Of a stretch of 64,000 nt of DNA, positions 27,111 through 38,890 are shown piece after piece (position 1 is the stretch's first letter; every line of letters starts with the position of its first letter). Below the pieces are notes generated by a model. That model was not told the origin of the DNA. It saw only the letters and a program-made list of their open reading frames with translations, and ran no database searches. Both the position numbers and the translations under genes were made by a program. The DNA is from Opeltia flavorubescens (taxonomy: Eukaryota; Ascomycota; Lecanoromycetes; Teloschistales; Teloschistaceae). The DNA lies in the NCBI GenBank assembly GCA_000442125.1, contig KE546975.1:558001-622000 (forward strand). Direction: 5' to 3'.

Positions 27111-29662
27111 AAATAAAAAAAGGTATTAGCTAAAAGTTTTAAAGGCTGATTATAACGAGTACTATAAGTTTATTAAATTATAACTATTTTATATTTATTT
27201 ATAATTAATTAGAAGTAATAGAGTAGTTATAAATATATATTTAAATAAAACTCCTTTCTATTATTAGCTTCTAGATAGATCTAGAAATTATTAATACTAG
27301 GACCGCTATTTACTACTTAATCCTATAATTATACTTTTATTCTATATATATTCTAGTATTTTTATTTAATATATTTTTTTTTATTTTATTATTTTCTAAA
27401 CTTTTTATATTACTATATATCTTATTATCCGTTAATAGCCTATTATCGGAAATTATACCTTTATTTTATAGTATCCTTTTATTCTCGCTATTTAACTTTA
27501 TTTTATCCAAAGCTAAAATTCTATAATAGTTTTAATTAATAAAAACCGCTTCTTTAATACCTTTTTTTATTTTTAATATATCTCGCTAAGAGTTTATTTT
27601 ATTATTACTTAAAACTAAAAAATTTTTATTTATTTTTTTATATATTTAGTTATTAAATTACTTTTTATTACTTTTAAATAAAATTAAAGCTTATTTTATT
27701 TCTTTTTTTATAATATTATTTTAATTTTTATCCTTTTTATTATTATAAAAAAAAAGTTCTAGTATTTAAATATCTTTATTATTATAATAAACTTTTTTTT
27801 TTTAATAATACCTTTTAATTTTAGTAGATTATTAATTAAAAAAAAGTCTAGATTAATAACTACGTTAGAGTCTTTATTAAAATTAACTCGCTTTTATTTA
27901 TATTCTTTAAATATAATTTTATTATATAAATGGAAATTATTTATATTAAAGTATCCTTTTTAATCTTTTATTTTATAGAAACTATTAAAGGTTAATATTT
28001 TTTTTTTTATTATACCTATTAAGTTCTAGATAATTTAGTCTAGCGGCGCGAAGTCGGGTAAGCCTAGTATATATAGCTATTATAATAAAGGTATTTAAAA
28101 ACGATAATTAGTAGATAAAAAAATATTATTAAAAAAAAATTAAATTTAAGTTATACTCTCTTTAAATTATTAATTTTATTAAAATTAACTATATTTTTAA
28201 TAAAGATAAATACGTTATTAATTTATTAGAATTAGAATTCTTTTATAAATACCGATTTTAAGCGTTTAAAGTTATATTCGGTTTTAAAATAATCGTTTTT
28301 ATTAAAATCGATATAATTTATAACCTATTTTAATACGTTTTTTAAAATTTTTTATTTTTAATTCCGATACTATATATAAATAAAATAAACTGTGTTTTTA
28401 TATAAAAAACTTATTTTTTTTAATCTATTAAAAATCTTCTAGACTAATTCTTTAATTTTATTATTTAAAAGAAACGCGATAAAATATTTTCGATATATAT
28501 ATTTAAAATTTAAAAAAGCTTTTAATTTTAGAATATTTATAGTCTCCTTTATAACTTTAACTAAATATAAAGCTATAAATATTAGTATAACGGTTTTTCC
28601 TAAAAACTAGTTTATTTATATATTATTTTTTATATTAAAACTAGATTAAATTAAGAGTATAATAAAATTCTAGCTAGTATTTTTAAACTTTTAAAAGAAT
28701 AGAAATCGAGATTTTTTTATAAATTATTTATTAAGGAAATATAATTCTTTATTAAAAAGTAGAGACTGATTTATAAAATCTAAAATTATAAATATATCTT
28801 AAATTCGATTTTAAGCTAGAATAAAAAATAATAGCTTAAATATTTTTAATATTTATAAGTCCTTCCAAAACTTCGGACCGTTAAGTAAAAGAGATTTAGA
28901 TCTTTTAAATATATAAAATACAGTCTCTAGTTCTAGAACCTATTTATATAATTATTATAATATTAGAGTAGATATTAAAATAAAAAATTTACATCTTTAA
29001 AAGCCTTTTATTAATTCTAGAAATTAATTATTAATTTACGTAACGTAATAGGTTTATTAGTTTATTATAACCCGCGTAATAAAAACGCTTTTAACTATAA
29101 TATATTAGATATACTATTAGAAAACTATATAATATCGGTAATAACTTATAGTTCGATTTAGTTAAAATTCTAGAATATTATCGATATTTAATAAACCTTT
29201 TTTACTTTTTATTTATCGTTATCTTTTTAATAATATATTATTTATAAGATTATCGCGAGAATTTTTTACTAAAAGAGTAGGTTATATTCGCTCTAGCGTA
29301 GATAGAAGCTCTCTAGCTATAGTTATTAATAGTTTATATATTTATTTCGCGGATAGAGAAAAAATAGAAAGTAAATAAAATAAAGTAGGGAAGCTATAGT
29401 TATAAGGCTAAAATAGCTGGGTATAATAAGCGCGATATTAAGTATAATAAAAGGTAATTATAGCCTCTATTTATTTGTAATTAGAAAATACTTCGTTTTA
29501 AATAAATAAATAAATAATAAAAAATATATTCTATCGTTATTTTATTTATTTTTTCTTTATATATTTTACTTATAATTTTATAACAATCTTATAAGAAATA
29601 TTTAATCTATTTATTAAAAGTTATTGTATACGGAATAATATAAAGGGATATATATATCTTTT
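27111..29662 (-). pseudogene. RIP-mutated block with a minus-strand coding-like patch
   Basis: The plus strand is pyrimidine-rich over about 27300-28150, so the minus strand looks coding. The clearest part is 28080 down to 27780, where one frame reads LYILGLPDFAPLD, then IGIIKKKILTFNSFYKIKD, KGYFNINNFHLYNK and VNFNKDSNVVINLDFFL, with only TAA and TAG stops. Further upstream (28150-28300) the frame changes; LNNV- and NLKRV-like pieces can be read. The product is unknown: no retroelement, helicase or transposase motif was recognised. The rest of the block (28300-29662) shows no structure I can name. Confidence 0.4.
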
Positions 29663-29826
29663 TAACCTTTTATTAAGGTATATAAGTTTATTTAATTATA
29701 AATCTTACTTTTTAAAGCGTATAAAGCGATTTAAATAAATATTTAATCCTTTTACTAGAGTATACAAGTTTATTTAATCGTAAATCTTACCCTTTAAGGC
29801 GTATAAAGCGATCTAAGCGGATATTT
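29663..29826 (+). repeat. 82-bp direct duplication
   Basis: Two adjacent copies share AAGTTTATTTAAT then AAATCTTAC and GCGTATAAAGCGAT at a spacing of 82 bp. The second copy is less mutated (TATACAAG, CGTAAATCTTACCC) than the first (TATATAAG, TATAAATCTTACTT). This is a direct view of C-to-T change within a pair. Confidence 0.75.
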
Positions 29827-29892
29827 AACCCCCCCTAGAATAGTTATTTAACTCCTATTAGTAGTTTTTTAGCTATATTTAAAGCGTTTAAT

Positions 29893-30003
29893 ATATTTTA
29901 TATATTATTTTATATATAATTTTATATATAATTTTATATATAATTTTATATATAATTTTATATATAATTTTATATATAATTTTATATATAATTTTATATA
30001 GTA
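29893..30003 (+). repeat. 12-bp microsatellite (ATAATTTTATAT)n
   Basis: AATTTT recurs exactly every 12 bases at 29918, 29930, 29942, 29954, 29966, 29978 and 29990. The units are identical, unlike the diverged longer arrays nearby, so this array expanded after or late in mutation. Confidence 0.92.
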
Positions 30004-30264
30004 TTTTACTACTTATATTTAACTATAGGCGTATTTTATATAGTATTCGAAGTATAAAATAAATTCGATCTATATTTAAAATTTTTTATAGGTATTTACT
30101 AATTATTTTTAAGTTTATATCTTAGTTATTATATTAAATATTAAAGGTTTAAACTATTACTATTATAAATATTTCGTTTTTTAATAATTTTTTTGATTTT
30201 AAACTTATTAGTACTATATATAACTAGGTGTAATATAGTAATTTATTTAAACTTTACTTATTCC
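30004..30264. other. Spacer with a motif shared with 63.5-63.85 kb
   Basis: Bases 30030-30075 contain GGCGTATTTTATATAGTATT followed by CGAAGTATAAAAT. Similar strings occur at 63540-63625 and 63790-63835. No gene. Confidence 0.45.
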
Positions 30265-30640
30265 TTTATAAAAGATTCTATAACCCTTCAAAAATTTTAT
30301 TCTTTCCTTTATAAGTGACCCTAAGGGCTATAAAATATTTCACTCTCTTTTTTATAAGTAACTCTAAAAGCTATAAAATATTTTACTCCTTCTTTTATAA
30401 GTAATTTTAAAGATTATAAAATATTTTACTTTTTCCTTTATAAATAATCCCGAGGGCGATAAAATATTTTAATATCTCTTTTATAAATAACTACCTAATT
30501 TTATAAGATATTTCTTCCTTTTTTTATAAAGTAACTGCTTAATACTATATACTATCTCTTTGTTCCTTTATAAATAGACCTCCTATATTCTATTTTAATA
30601 CTATTACTCTTTTTTTTATAAAATATTCTTTCTTAAACCT
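30265..30640 (+). repeat. 43-bp tandem repeat array, about 8-9 units
   Basis: TTTATAAG or TTTATAAA recurs at 30265, 30308, 30351, 30394, 30437, 30480, 30523, 30567 and 30615. The first steps are exactly 43 bp and the last two 44 and 48. The unit is roughly TTTATAAGTAACCCTAAGGG followed by CTATAAAATATTTTACTCTCTTCC. The best preserved unit (30308-30350) still has GTGACC and TTTCACTC. Confidence 0.9.
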
Positions 30641-31619
30641 TTAAATATTAATAAATTCCTGTTTATATATACCGTAAGCTATTTTATATACTAGAAAATA
30701 GCGGCTAGTAATATATTTCGCGTATTATTAATATAAAGGATACCGTTATAGTTTTTATATTTTCTAACTATTAATATTATATTATAACTTATTTCTATTT
30801 TTTCTATTTTTTACCCGCTAAAAGTAAAATTTTATTAATAAATATAGAATAAAAAAGATATTAAAATATAGTTTAAGAAATTATTAAATAAGGCGTACGA
30901 TTTTATAAAGCTAAAAAGAATTAAATTGACTAGAATTTAAATTTAAGTCTTCTAGTTATAACTATTATCTTCTTTAGTTTTATAAATTAAATTAATAAAA
31001 TAGAAAAAGAATATATATTAAATATTCTAACTACTAAACTACTAATTTTATAATATAAATTATAACTATACTATAGTATATTATATAAATATTTACTCGG
31101 GTTTTAAAAAAAAAAGAAATAAATTAGTTATAAATCGAATATAGGATTTTAATGAATTAGTTTATAATAAAAAGCGATAAATTAAAGCTTCTATATAAGT
31201 ATTTTAAAAAAGGCGCTATATTAATCCTTTATATTATACTATTAAACTACTAATTTTTAATATAAATTATAAATCTATTAAAAAATTTATTAGGAATTTT
31301 TAAGGCTATAAAGTTTAATAGATTTTATATAATATTAAAAGAGATTAAGCCTTTCGTTTAATATAAAGAAAGTATTTTTTTATTAATTATTTATTTTCTA
31401 AGAATTAAAGTATTTTAAGGCTATTCTATATATAAAATATTTATTATCTAGACGCGAGGAAGGTATTATTAATTAATTAATAAATATAGTAGAGGTTTTA
31501 AAAATTTATAGAAAAGTAATTAAAGTTATTTAAATAAAAATCTAATAAATACTAAACTTTATATTAAACGTATTTTAAATTTAAAATTTTTATTTATATA
31601 ATACTATAGTTATTTACTA
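30641..31619. other. RIP-mutated spacer, nothing recognised
   Basis: No frame, LTR or TIR was seen. One possible weak direct similarity (AATTACTAATTTTTAATATA-like strings near 31050 and 31250) is too AT-rich to call. Confidence 0.45.
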
Positions 31620-32235
31620 GTAATACTTTTTATTTAATCTATTATTTTTATAGGATTTCTATTCTTTAATCAAAAATTAATTATTATTTATAATCTAATA
31701 GTATTTCTATTAATAGTATTCTAGAAATTAATTACCGCGCGCTATTTAATAATTATTTAATTAACTGTTTATTAAAAAAAAGCTTTTAATATATATTTTA
31801 ATATAGTACTATAATTTTTTAATAGGGAAATAACTATTACTTATTATCTAATAACTATTCGATTTATAATATCCTAAAAATAGGCTTCTAATGTATATTC
31901 TAACGCTATATTACTATTTCTTATTTAAGAATAAATTTTTATTTATTATCTAGTAGTATCTTTATTAAAAGTATTCCGGGAATTTATAACCGCCTATTAT
32001 CTAATATCTATTCTATTAATTATATACTAGGAATTAGCTTTTAGTACTAGTTATAATATAAAATCGCTATTCTCTAGTTAGAAATTAAATACTATTTATT
32101 ATTTAATATTTAGCTATTTATAGTATAACTAGAAATTAGCTTTTAATATATATTTTAATATAATATCGCTATTTTTTAATTAGAAACTAGCTACCGCTTT
32201 TAATCTAGTATCTATTTTTCTATAATATAACCGGG
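31620..32235 (+). repeat. 51-bp tandem repeat array, about 12 units
   Basis: Successive units of 50-52 bp begin GAAATTA, GAATAA or AAATAGG, for example near 31672, 31724, 31776, 31827 and 31878 and on to about 32184. Alternate units resemble each other more (AGCTTTTAATATATATTTTA in every second or third unit), so there may be a 102-bp higher-order repeat. 51 bp equals 17 codons, so a coding repeat is possible, but every frame has stops now. Confidence 0.75.
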
Positions 32236-33719
32236 AAATATACCCTTTTTAAAGTCGTCCTAGTAGCTAATAATTTCTAAAAAGGTAGATATTATACGCG
32301 CGATATCTATATATTATTTATTATTTAATATATTAATAAAAAGAGATTTATAATAAATTTTAAAACTATTTTATATTTCTTTTATTATAAAATATTCTAT
32401 AATTTATATTAATATTACTTCTAGCTATTAAATTTCGGGCGAAAAATAATTTTTAATATATCTAGGTCTTATTTATAATTTTATAAATTAATAAAAAGTT
32501 TTTTTTTTAATATTTATTTTACTTTAAATTATAATTATACTAGTATTTAAAAGACTTTTATTAAAAAATCACGCCTTATTTATTAATTTACGAATTTATA
32601 ACTATTTTTTTATATTATATCTAATAAAACTTCTCTAGTTTATTTATTAAATATATATTAATTAGCTAGTATTTAAAGTAATAAAATCTTAATTTTTTTT
32701 AGAATATAAATATTAAAGTAGATTTTTTTTAAAAATTATTCTTTTAATCGGAATTATTTTCTATTATAATAAGTATATTTTATAGTTTTTACCCTTTATT
32801 ATAATCTTAGGCTAATACTATAATAAATTAAAATTATAGGCCTTTTTTTAATATTAATTAATTCTTTATTACTCGAATATACTTTTATAATATAAAGAGA
32901 TCGTTATTACTTTAAATATTCTTATAAAAGTTATTAAAAAATTATAGTAGTATTTTTAAAGCTGGGAATTTTATAAATAAAAATAACTAGCGAATATTTA
33001 ATACTTTTAGATTTTAAAAGCTTAGATTTTAAGATATATAAAAGGTTTTTAGAATTATATACCGGTTAAGAAATATAAAAAGTATATAGATTAAGTATAA
33101 CGGATTTTTTAAGAAGGGATAGAATTTAAAAATAGTACTTTAGCTTTTAAATAGGTAATAGTAATAATTTATATTATTTATTATATACTTTTATTAATTT
33201 TAATAAAACCGATTTAAAAGTAGCTACTAGTTATATAAATTTCTAATTATAGATCTTCTTTTAATAAATAAATTAAAGTTATAATATAATTTAAATAAAT
33301 AATAAATTATTTAAATATATAGTTATTAAAATAAATAAAGGTTTATATTTATTATTTAATTTAACGAACTTTATTTTTTTTAATTTTTATAATCTAACCT
33401 AAGATTTATTCCTATTTATATTAGCTTTTTTTTTATAACGTTAACTAGTTATTATAATATTAATTTTTTTTATTATATACTCTATTATTACTATCTATTA
33501 TAAGTTTAGATTTATATCTACTTTCTATTAATTTTTAATCTTAATAGTATTAAATACTATTTATTTCGTTATAATTTTTATAATTAATTTATTTTATTAT
33601 ACCCGTAATTTTTAAAAAAAAGTTATTTAAATTTATTTTTAAATTTTTAGTAATAAGCTTTAATATTATATCCGATAAATTTTATATTAATAGTAATTTA
33701 ATAGGTATAAGAGTTTAAA
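32236..33719. other. RIP-mutated spacer, nothing recognised
   Basis: Continuous degenerate sequence. Short GC islets such as CGCGCGATATC near 32297 remain because C in CpG is spared. No gene or repeat could be supported. Confidence 0.45.
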
Positions 33720-34860
33720 ACTTTATTTTATCTTTTTTATTAATAAAATTTAAGATTCTATTTAAGAATAAGCTAGATAAAAATAATCAGGCGTAGTTTA
33801 TAAAGTATTATAGATTATTTAACGCGTTTATACGTTAATACTATAAATTTCCAAAATTAATAAAGTCTATAATAGTTTTTAACTAGCTTTATAAAAGTAT
33901 TAGAGATATTTTTACTAGTAAAAGCTTTAATTTAATAATTTACACTTATTATTCGCTTATTAAATTTAATAATAAGAGTAAAGGATATATATTAAAGGAT
34001 AAAAGTAATTTAATTAATTAATAGTATCTTCTTTTTATTATTTATATAAATATTAATTTTTATTTTAAAAGGTAGATACTTTTAAATAAATTTTAATAAT
34101 TAAAAAAAAATCTAAATATAAGATTTTTAAAGTATTAAAAGACTATTTAATTTTTAATTAATTAACTAATTTAGTTATATTAAAAATCGTTATAAAATTA
34201 AGTATTTAATTTATATACTAGTTTTATATAATCTTTTAAGCGGAAGGTATTATAAGTATAAATAGGAAAATATTAAAGTTAAATTAGTTACGCTAGATAT
34301 AAAAGGAGGAATATTAAAATATTAGGTCGGATAAGGAAAGTATTACCAAGAAGTCTATTATTAAAAAAGAGGAAAAGATTGAGAAAAGTTTAAAAAGTAA
34401 GAAAAAAATCGAATTCTTACCTATTCCTAAGTTAAAAATTAATAAAAAGGCTAGAAATTTTACGCGAGAATATATATATTTTAGTAAATAATAAATATAA
34501 AAAATTATAAAGGAGCTTTAAAATAATAATAAGGAGTTTTAAAATAAAGAGGATAGGGTTAGACTAGCTAAACAATAGAAAATTATTAATAAAGAGGAGA
34601 CTTTTAAGTTTATTAAATAGGAAATAAGAAATATTAATTATAATAAAAATAAGCTAATAAAGTCTAATAAAGAAAAGGACGTTAAAGTTATATTAATTAT
34701 AGATAATATATCTATTTAAAATACCGATACCGTCTAAAAGGTTAGAAAAAATAATATTAAAAATAATAAAAAGTCTATAAAAATAATAATAATATTTTAA
34801 TCGATTTATAAAAAAAAAATTAATTAATTAAAAAATAAATTAATTTAACTAGTCCTTTAA
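33720..34860 (+). pseudogene. RIP-degraded plus-strand reading with a highly charged 3' segment
   Basis: Bases 33780-34020 read coding-like in one frame (KYYRLFNAFIR, SIRDIFTSKSFNLIIYTYYS). After a frame change at about 34100-34300, bases 34321-34740 read in another frame as a lysine/glutamate-rich segment (KKEEKIEKSLKSKKKIEFLP, KEDRVRLAKQ, KSNKEKDVKVILI). The only stops are TAA and TAG at positions that could have been Gln or Trp. The strand is purine-rich. No family was recognised: a charged linker of a nuclear protein or a gag-type protein are both possible. Confidence 0.45.
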
Positions 34861-35209
34861 ATAAAAATATAATGGTTATTATTAATAAACTTTTTTAAAT
34901 TTATTTTATTCCCCGGCGCTAGCGTAAAATCCTACTTTTAAAATTTTACTTTTTAACTTTAGTTTTTTTTTTATAATTAATAATTACCTTTATTATAACG
35001 GCTATAATCTTTAGTTTATTCTCTATAATAATATATTTATTTTATATTATTTATTTTATATATTTTATTCCGATTTTATAAATATAATTTTAGTTTTTAA
35101 ATAGTAAAATTTAAAATTTATAATATATAATATCTTTTTCTATTCATTCTTTTTATTAATAATTTTAATAGATATATATATTTTATAATACACGGCTTTT
35201 ATTAAATCT
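34861..35209. other. Spacer, nothing recognised
   Basis: RIP-type sequence between the charged frame and the 61-bp array. It contains a short spared patch, CCCCGGCGCTAGCG, near 34911-34924. Confidence 0.45.
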
Positions 35210-36000
35210 AATAAATCTATTATTACTATAAATCTAGTAGGAATATTATATATATTATTTTTACTAGCCCCGGCTAGCTATTATAATTTATTAATAATAA
35301 TATAGGACTTTTTTAAATATCTTACTATACTATTTCTATCCATTATAATTTCTATATAAGGAATTATAATCTTTTTAATATTATTAAGACCCTATATCTA
35401 CTATTACTATATTTATACTAGGAATTACTATTCTATTTACTTTTAATATGTTCTATAACTACTATTATAATTACTAAACTAGGAACTATAATTCTAGATA
35501 CCTTCTAAAGATCTTATACCTACTATCGTAATATTAAAACTAGGAAATATAATCTTTATATTTTTTTAGAGGTTTTATATTTACTATTATAATATTTAAA
35601 TAAAGAATTAAAAGCTATTGAATAATTTAAATATTCTATATTTATTATTATAATATTTAAAATAGGAATTATAATCTTAAATACCTTTAATAGATTTTAT
35701 ACCTATTGCTATAATATTAGAACTAGAAATAACAATTTTAAATATCCTTTAGATATTCTATATCTATTATTATAATACTCGAATAGGGAATTATAACTTT
35801 TACTACCTTTTAAATAACGTATATCTATTATTATAATAATAGCGCCGGAATTTAATATTTATTTAATAATTTAAATATTCTATATTTACTATTCTAATAT
35901 CTATAATAAGAATTTAAATCTATATTATACTATAAACTATTATATCGGCTATTATAATAATATATTTAGGAATTAATATAATAATATTTTTTTATTATTT
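35210..36000 (+). repeat. 61-bp tandem repeat array, about 12 units
   Basis: Unit starts (ATATCTATTATTATAATA-like) lie at 35332, 35394, 35455, 35516, 35577, 35638, 35699, 35760, 35821, 35882 and 35942, so the period is 61 bp almost without exception; one or two weaker units precede. A second conserved block, ACTAGGAATTATAATCTT, sits about 20 bases into the unit. 61 is not a multiple of three. This is the most regular of the long arrays. Confidence 0.92.
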
Positions 36001-37500
36001 ATTATAAAGAAATTATAATAATTAAATTATAATATTAATAATATTTTTAATAATCCTACTTTATTATAGTACTTTAAAAATTATTAATTTATAAATTAAA
36101 ACTTTTTTTTTACTATTATTTACTAGCTTTTGAAGGATTTATAAATATTAATAATACTTTGTAATTATTTTTATTAAACTTTTAAACTATTCGGTTTTAA
36201 TAGTAATATAATTCTTTAAATATTTTAATACTTTTTTTAATTAATTTTAATTATTAAATATATCTAATTTAAATATATATAATTAAATTTTTTATAAACT
36301 TTTTACTTATAATCTATTATTATAAAAACTATATTAATTTATTATTTATTAACCTTATTCTCTATTTAAAAAATTTATAATATATAGTTAATATTTTTAA
36401 AAAATACTCCCGTTTATATATTATTATTCTATAGGTTATATCTATTCGCGAGGTATTATATTAATTTTTATAGTTTATAATTGATAAATTATATAATTAA
36501 TATTCTTTTATTATAATTTTACTAAATTATAACTATATATAGGTTTTATTAACTCGTAAGGTATTATAGTAATTTCTTATTATATAAAATTTTAATTTCT
36601 AATAAATATTATTTATATACGATTTTAAAAATTAATTTTTTTTATTAATTTTATATAGAATTCGGGATAGGCTATATTGAAATACTACTTATTTTTTTAT
36701 TTTTCGATATATAATTATTAAATTATATTTTTATTTAATATTTTAAATTCTATTAATAATTATTAAATAAAGTTATACTAAAACGCCTAAAATTAATATA
36801 CGTTTTAATAAGCTATTTAAACCTTTTAAAAGTAATTTATTATTTAAAACTAGTATCGGGCTATTATTCCGAAAAGCTGAAAAAATTCGATTCGAAAAAT
36901 TAATATATAATAATTTAAATTTTTATAATTTTTATCGAATCGAATAGATAATAGAAAAAAAAATTAAATATTTTAATTAATTGAAATAAATAGTAATTAT
37001 TTTTATAAATATTATTAATAGAATTAATTATTTTAATATAATTCTTCTGTATTATTTAAAGATTATAGGCTATTTTTAGATATATATACCTAGAGGCTTA
37101 AAGCGTTTAATTTAAGCGTTTACTAGTTAAAAAATTATTTTTATATAATAAATCTATTTTTTTTTTTCTTTTTTTCTTTTAAGCTTCTATTTAGCTAGAT
37201 AGACTTTTTTTTTACTTTTTTATAATTTTATAACTAATTAATTTATTAATAACTTTTTAATACTTTTATAATTAAATTCGTATCTACTAATTTATTATAA
37301 AAACTAATAATTCGCCTGGGGATAGACTATAATCTAGAACCGATACTAATTTAGTAATTTTTTTAATTATAGAATAGCTCGAAACTATAATACTTAATTT
37401 TAGTTATATTAAAAAACCCGAATCCGTTAGTAACGTTTATTATTAGTTCGCTAAAATAAAAATAAGTATTAATTATATATATTCAGCCGTGTAATAGGTA
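36001..37500. other. RIP-mutated spacer, nothing recognised
   Basis: No frame, LTR or TIR was recognised. A pyrimidine-rich stretch at 37147-37215 could be simple repeat. The sequence is among the most A+T-rich of the window. Confidence 0.45.
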
Positions 37501-38890
37501 ATACGTAAATATATATATTTATCGAAATTTACTAAATTAATTAAAAAAAGATATTAAGAAATATTAAAGAAGATGGATTTAATATAAACTATATTATTTA
37601 TAACTTTTATTAATATTAAAAATTTTAAAGCCGATATTTTTAATATTAAAATATTATTAATATAGATTTAGTATCTTTTAAGTAAAAAATAGTAGAAAGC
37701 TGGCTAGAATTAGATAGAAGCGAGCGTAATTATTTTTAAAATAGAAGTAAGCGCAATTATTTTTAAAATAGATAATAGTCGGGCGGAAATTAATATATAA
37801 AAGAAGTATAAGAAGGTTATAGATAATAAATATAAAAAATTAATAATATTAATTTTAAATAAAAAGTTAGATTTAAGTTTAAATTTTATATTTAAAGATA
37901 ATAATTTTATAGTATTTATAGTAATTTACGCTCTAATTTATATTATAAATTAAGTAAATTAGAATTAGAGTCGAATCGAGTTTAAATTATTATTAATAGT
38001 AGTAATAATTATTAATAATACCGTTAAGTTTTATAAATTTATTATAAATAGAAGAAATTAATAAATTTATTTATAAATTATATAAAGTAGAAGTAGAACG
38101 CTTTTATTCGATTTAGCTAATATATTAGTTATTATAGGCGTTAATTAATAGTATAGACGGATAGAGGTATATAATATAATAATAGATAATTATTTAAACT
38201 AGTTATATTTTTTAATTATTAATATTACGAACTATAAAATTCGGAAAATTTTAATATTAAGAAAATAAAAAATAGTTAAATTAGGAGGCTGTTTTTTTAT
38301 AAATTATAGATATAGTTATTATAAAACCGTATAATTCTTATAAACGTGGAAACGGGCTATTTATAGAATATATTATTTCGAAAAAATATTTTAATAGAAG
38401 CTATACGAATTATTATTATTTAGGTTTTAATATATTCTATAGCTTTTATATATAAACTATTTTTTATTCCCTAATTATCGTTTTTAATAATATCCAGGCG
38501 ATTAAAATAAAACGGCGTATAATACGGTAATAAATATTCGATTTATAAAAGTCTACTCGAATTTTAAATAGTATTTAAAAATAAAATAGGCGAAATAAAA
38601 AAAGAAATAAAAGAAATAAATTATAGTACTTATTATAAAAGATATTACGTTTATTATAATACCTATTACGTTTATTATAATATTTATTAAAAAATAAACC
38701 TTTATAGAGTTAGATTTAAATATAGATAAATATAAAAAAAAGCACGATTTAAATATTATAAGTACTAAATATAATAAAAATATATAAAGCAGTCGGGAAT
38801 CGAATAGTAATTTATACTATTCTTTTATATTATAGTATTATTAATTATATTATTAATAATATCTTTTTTTTATATAATAAATCTAAAGGG
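37501..38890 (+). pseudogene. RIP-degraded plus-strand coding-like sequence, unidentified
   Basis: Pieces of coding-like sequence appear in more than one frame: VESWLELDRSERNYF near 37695-37740, KKYKKVIDNKYKKLIILILN at 37801-37860, LLFDLANILVIIGVN near 38101-38145 and KRGNGLFIEYIISKKYFNRS at 38342-38400. A 27-bp direct repeat (AGCGTAATTATTTTTAAAAT and AGCGCAATTATTTTTAAAAT) lies at 37727-37773. Stops are TAA and TAG only. No domain was recognised, and frame changes prevent a single model. Confidence 0.35.
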
